DNA from: Lutibacter sp. B1 | GTDB lineage: Bacteria > Bacteroidota > Bacteroidia > Flavobacteriales > Flavobacteriaceae | Assembly (NCBI RefSeq): GCF_012524075.1 | Contig: NZ_JAAZUI010000019.1 | Coordinates: 1-64,000, forward strand | DNA length: 64,000 bases | Direction: 5' to 3' | In this document: one piece after another, positions 63,901 through 64,000 of the stretch | Layout: the number at the start of each line of letters is the position of its first letter | Numbering within the stretch: position 1 is the stretch's first letter | The notes under the pieces: generated by a model | Told to the model about the DNA's origin: nothing | The model's database searches: none | The model's input: the letters and a program-made list of their open reading frames with translations, nothing else | Made by a program: the position numbers and the translations under genes

Positions 63901-63973
63901 TGAAGATGCTAAAAGTGAACTGAAAAGTATAAAAACCGAACAAGCAAAAACAAATGAGTCCGTTAAAAATTGA
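60956..63973 (+). CDS. Large periplasmic TPR repeat protein
   Basis: A 1005-residue protein with a signal peptide ending LTAQ at about residue 21 and then tetratricopeptide helices almost to the end. Examples are AAKWYSRVDADNFTHKTKEEFNFKYGYSLFATKSYDKAKDYFSTLL, YYLLGYSYYKQNDFENAINNFNKII, YYHLAECYLKLDKKQEALNAFRNA, and YYENKNYEKAVKYAETVLSNSKI. Some units resemble YbgF/CpoB-type repeats that act with peptidoglycan or secretion machinery. Such long exported TPR proteins are common in Flavobacteria, and I recall none with a settled role. The stop codon is inside the window, so the gene is complete. Confidence 0.88.
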   Translation: MNHKKVIVHIFVFFITYTLTAQKTAVYTNSLKEYNSAVELYQNKAFVAAQQKFNEIKSNFDETTELKANCEFYAANCAIRLEQPNSDELMQNFVKKYPTSTKQNSAFIDVANYYFKIGKYPYAAKWYSRVDADNFTHKTKEEFNFKYGYSLFATKSYDKAKDYFSTLLNSQQYGAQAKYYYGFIAYNKDEYETADKYLGEVAEDDSYKKEVSYYLADMNFKLGKFDKAIENGLPLLENAKQIEHSEISKIVGESYFNLQQYKEAIPHLKNYKGKNGKWNNTDYYLLGYSYYKQNDFENAINNFNKIIGGNNSVAQNAYYHLAECYLKLDKKQEALNAFRNASQMNFEEDIQKDAWLNYAKLSYDIGNPYKSVPEVLQEYIDLYPNSTYKNEISDLIVSSYITSNNFKGALNYLENKKDTKNRKLFQKVAFFRAVELFNEGNYTSAKENLENSLAFPFDNHITALSTFWKGETNYRLNNFEDALKDFKNFSSNAEAQKTDEFNLINYNLAYTYFKLKDYSNAIESFKNYVAENTDDIIKLNDSYLRIADGYFATRNYSNAITYYNKAIDTKGSDVDYAQFQKAISYGLTGNESSKINELNSFLNTHSKSIYRDDALYVLGNSYIEKNENNLALQNFDRLISDYKRSPLVSKAMLKKGLIYYNIDQNEKALSTYKNIASQFPNTAEAIQAVKNVRQIYVDLGRVDEYAAWVKNINFVNVSNAELDNDSYESAEKQYLQNNHKKAISGFQKYLESFPKGLHTLQANFYLAQSLFSENQLSNAIPYYTEVINKEQSEFTEDTLSRLSLIYLEKNDWKKAIPVLERLENESDSPQNITFAKSNLMKGYYENKNYEKAVKYAETVLSNSKIEDRIKSDAHIIIARSAIKTNNEDKARKAYKEVEKIASGELKAEALYYNAYFENKDGSYRVSNQIVQKIAADYAAYKYWASKGLIIMAKNYYQLNDAYQATYILESVLKNFTEFNDVTEDAKSELKSIKTEQAKTNESVKN

Positions 63974-64000
63974 TAACAACTCAACAATTAAAAGACTTAA

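Overview
The window comes from a strongly AT-rich member of the Bacteroidota, most likely a Flavobacteriaceae. Supporting signs are three SusC/SusD outer-membrane nutrient uptake loci, a gliding/type IX secretion gene set (CHU_C adhesin, PorP/SprF, OmpA), promoters matching the Bacteroidota -7 consensus TAnnTTTG, a tmRNA whose tag ends in NYALAA, and a B12-dependent ribonucleotide reductase. Genus cannot be fixed from the sequence alone.

Layout. 1-123: the end of an IS256-like insertion sequence, with the first codons of its transposase running off the left edge. It has cut a susC gene, of which only the C-terminal half remains (124-1542), followed by its susD and a lipoprotein. 4.2-4.9 kb: small secreted protein. 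5.0-11.9 kb: complete susC-susD plus two surface lipoproteins, one with a Calx-beta domain. 12.2-16.7 kb: third susC-susD pair. 16.8-17.5 kb: a diverged paralogue of the small secreted protein, so two copies flank the two intact Sus loci. 17.6-30.5 kb: housekeeping genes (rlmB, rhomboid protease, rarA, outer-membrane and lipoprotein genes, yjjG-type HAD phosphatase, a polysaccharide deacetylase-like protein, radC, trkA-trkH, mpl). 30.7-36.4 kb: adhesin, PorP/SprF and OmpA operon. 36.5-42.7 kb: a giant alpha-2-macroglobulin. 42.9-47.7 kb: DUF4136 lipoprotein, an unrecognised protein, kdsA and nrdJ. 47.8-50.2 kb: a membrane protein, a winged-helix regulator and creD, with two nearly identical palindromic operators. 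50.2-51.6 kb: DUF3820 protein and a saccharopine/alanine dehydrogenase-like enzyme. 51.75-52.14 kb: tmRNA. 52.2-52.9 kb: a GH11 xylanase. 53.2-59.4 kb: TetR, membrane fusion protein, RND pump and TolC operon. 59.6-59.7 kb: a candidate orphan small RNA. 59.8-64 kb: YgjV-like membrane protein, ftsE and a large TPR protein.

How it works together. The Sus loci import ligands across the outer membrane using TonB energy. No polysaccharide lyase, glycosidase or dedicated regulator lies beside them, so substrates are unknown. The only obvious carbohydrate-active enzyme is the isolated GH11 xylanase beside the tmRNA gene. The adhesin is a predicted type IX secretion cargo handled by the neighbouring PorP/SprF and OmpA proteins. 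The efflux operon is probably controlled by its own TetR repressor, and the creD locus by its own winged-helix protein.

Most noteworthy observations: the paired operator at the creD locus; a TonB-box-like SusC sequence embedded near the expected bait region of the alpha-2-macroglobulin; REP-like DNA that appears to have become coding sequence in the same gene; nucleotide-level conservation of hairpins in the starts of two susC genes; a 6S-like structured element next to the rhomboid gene; and the two-hairpin small RNA at 59.64-59.72 kb. Assignments rest on reading motifs by eye; no database search was run.
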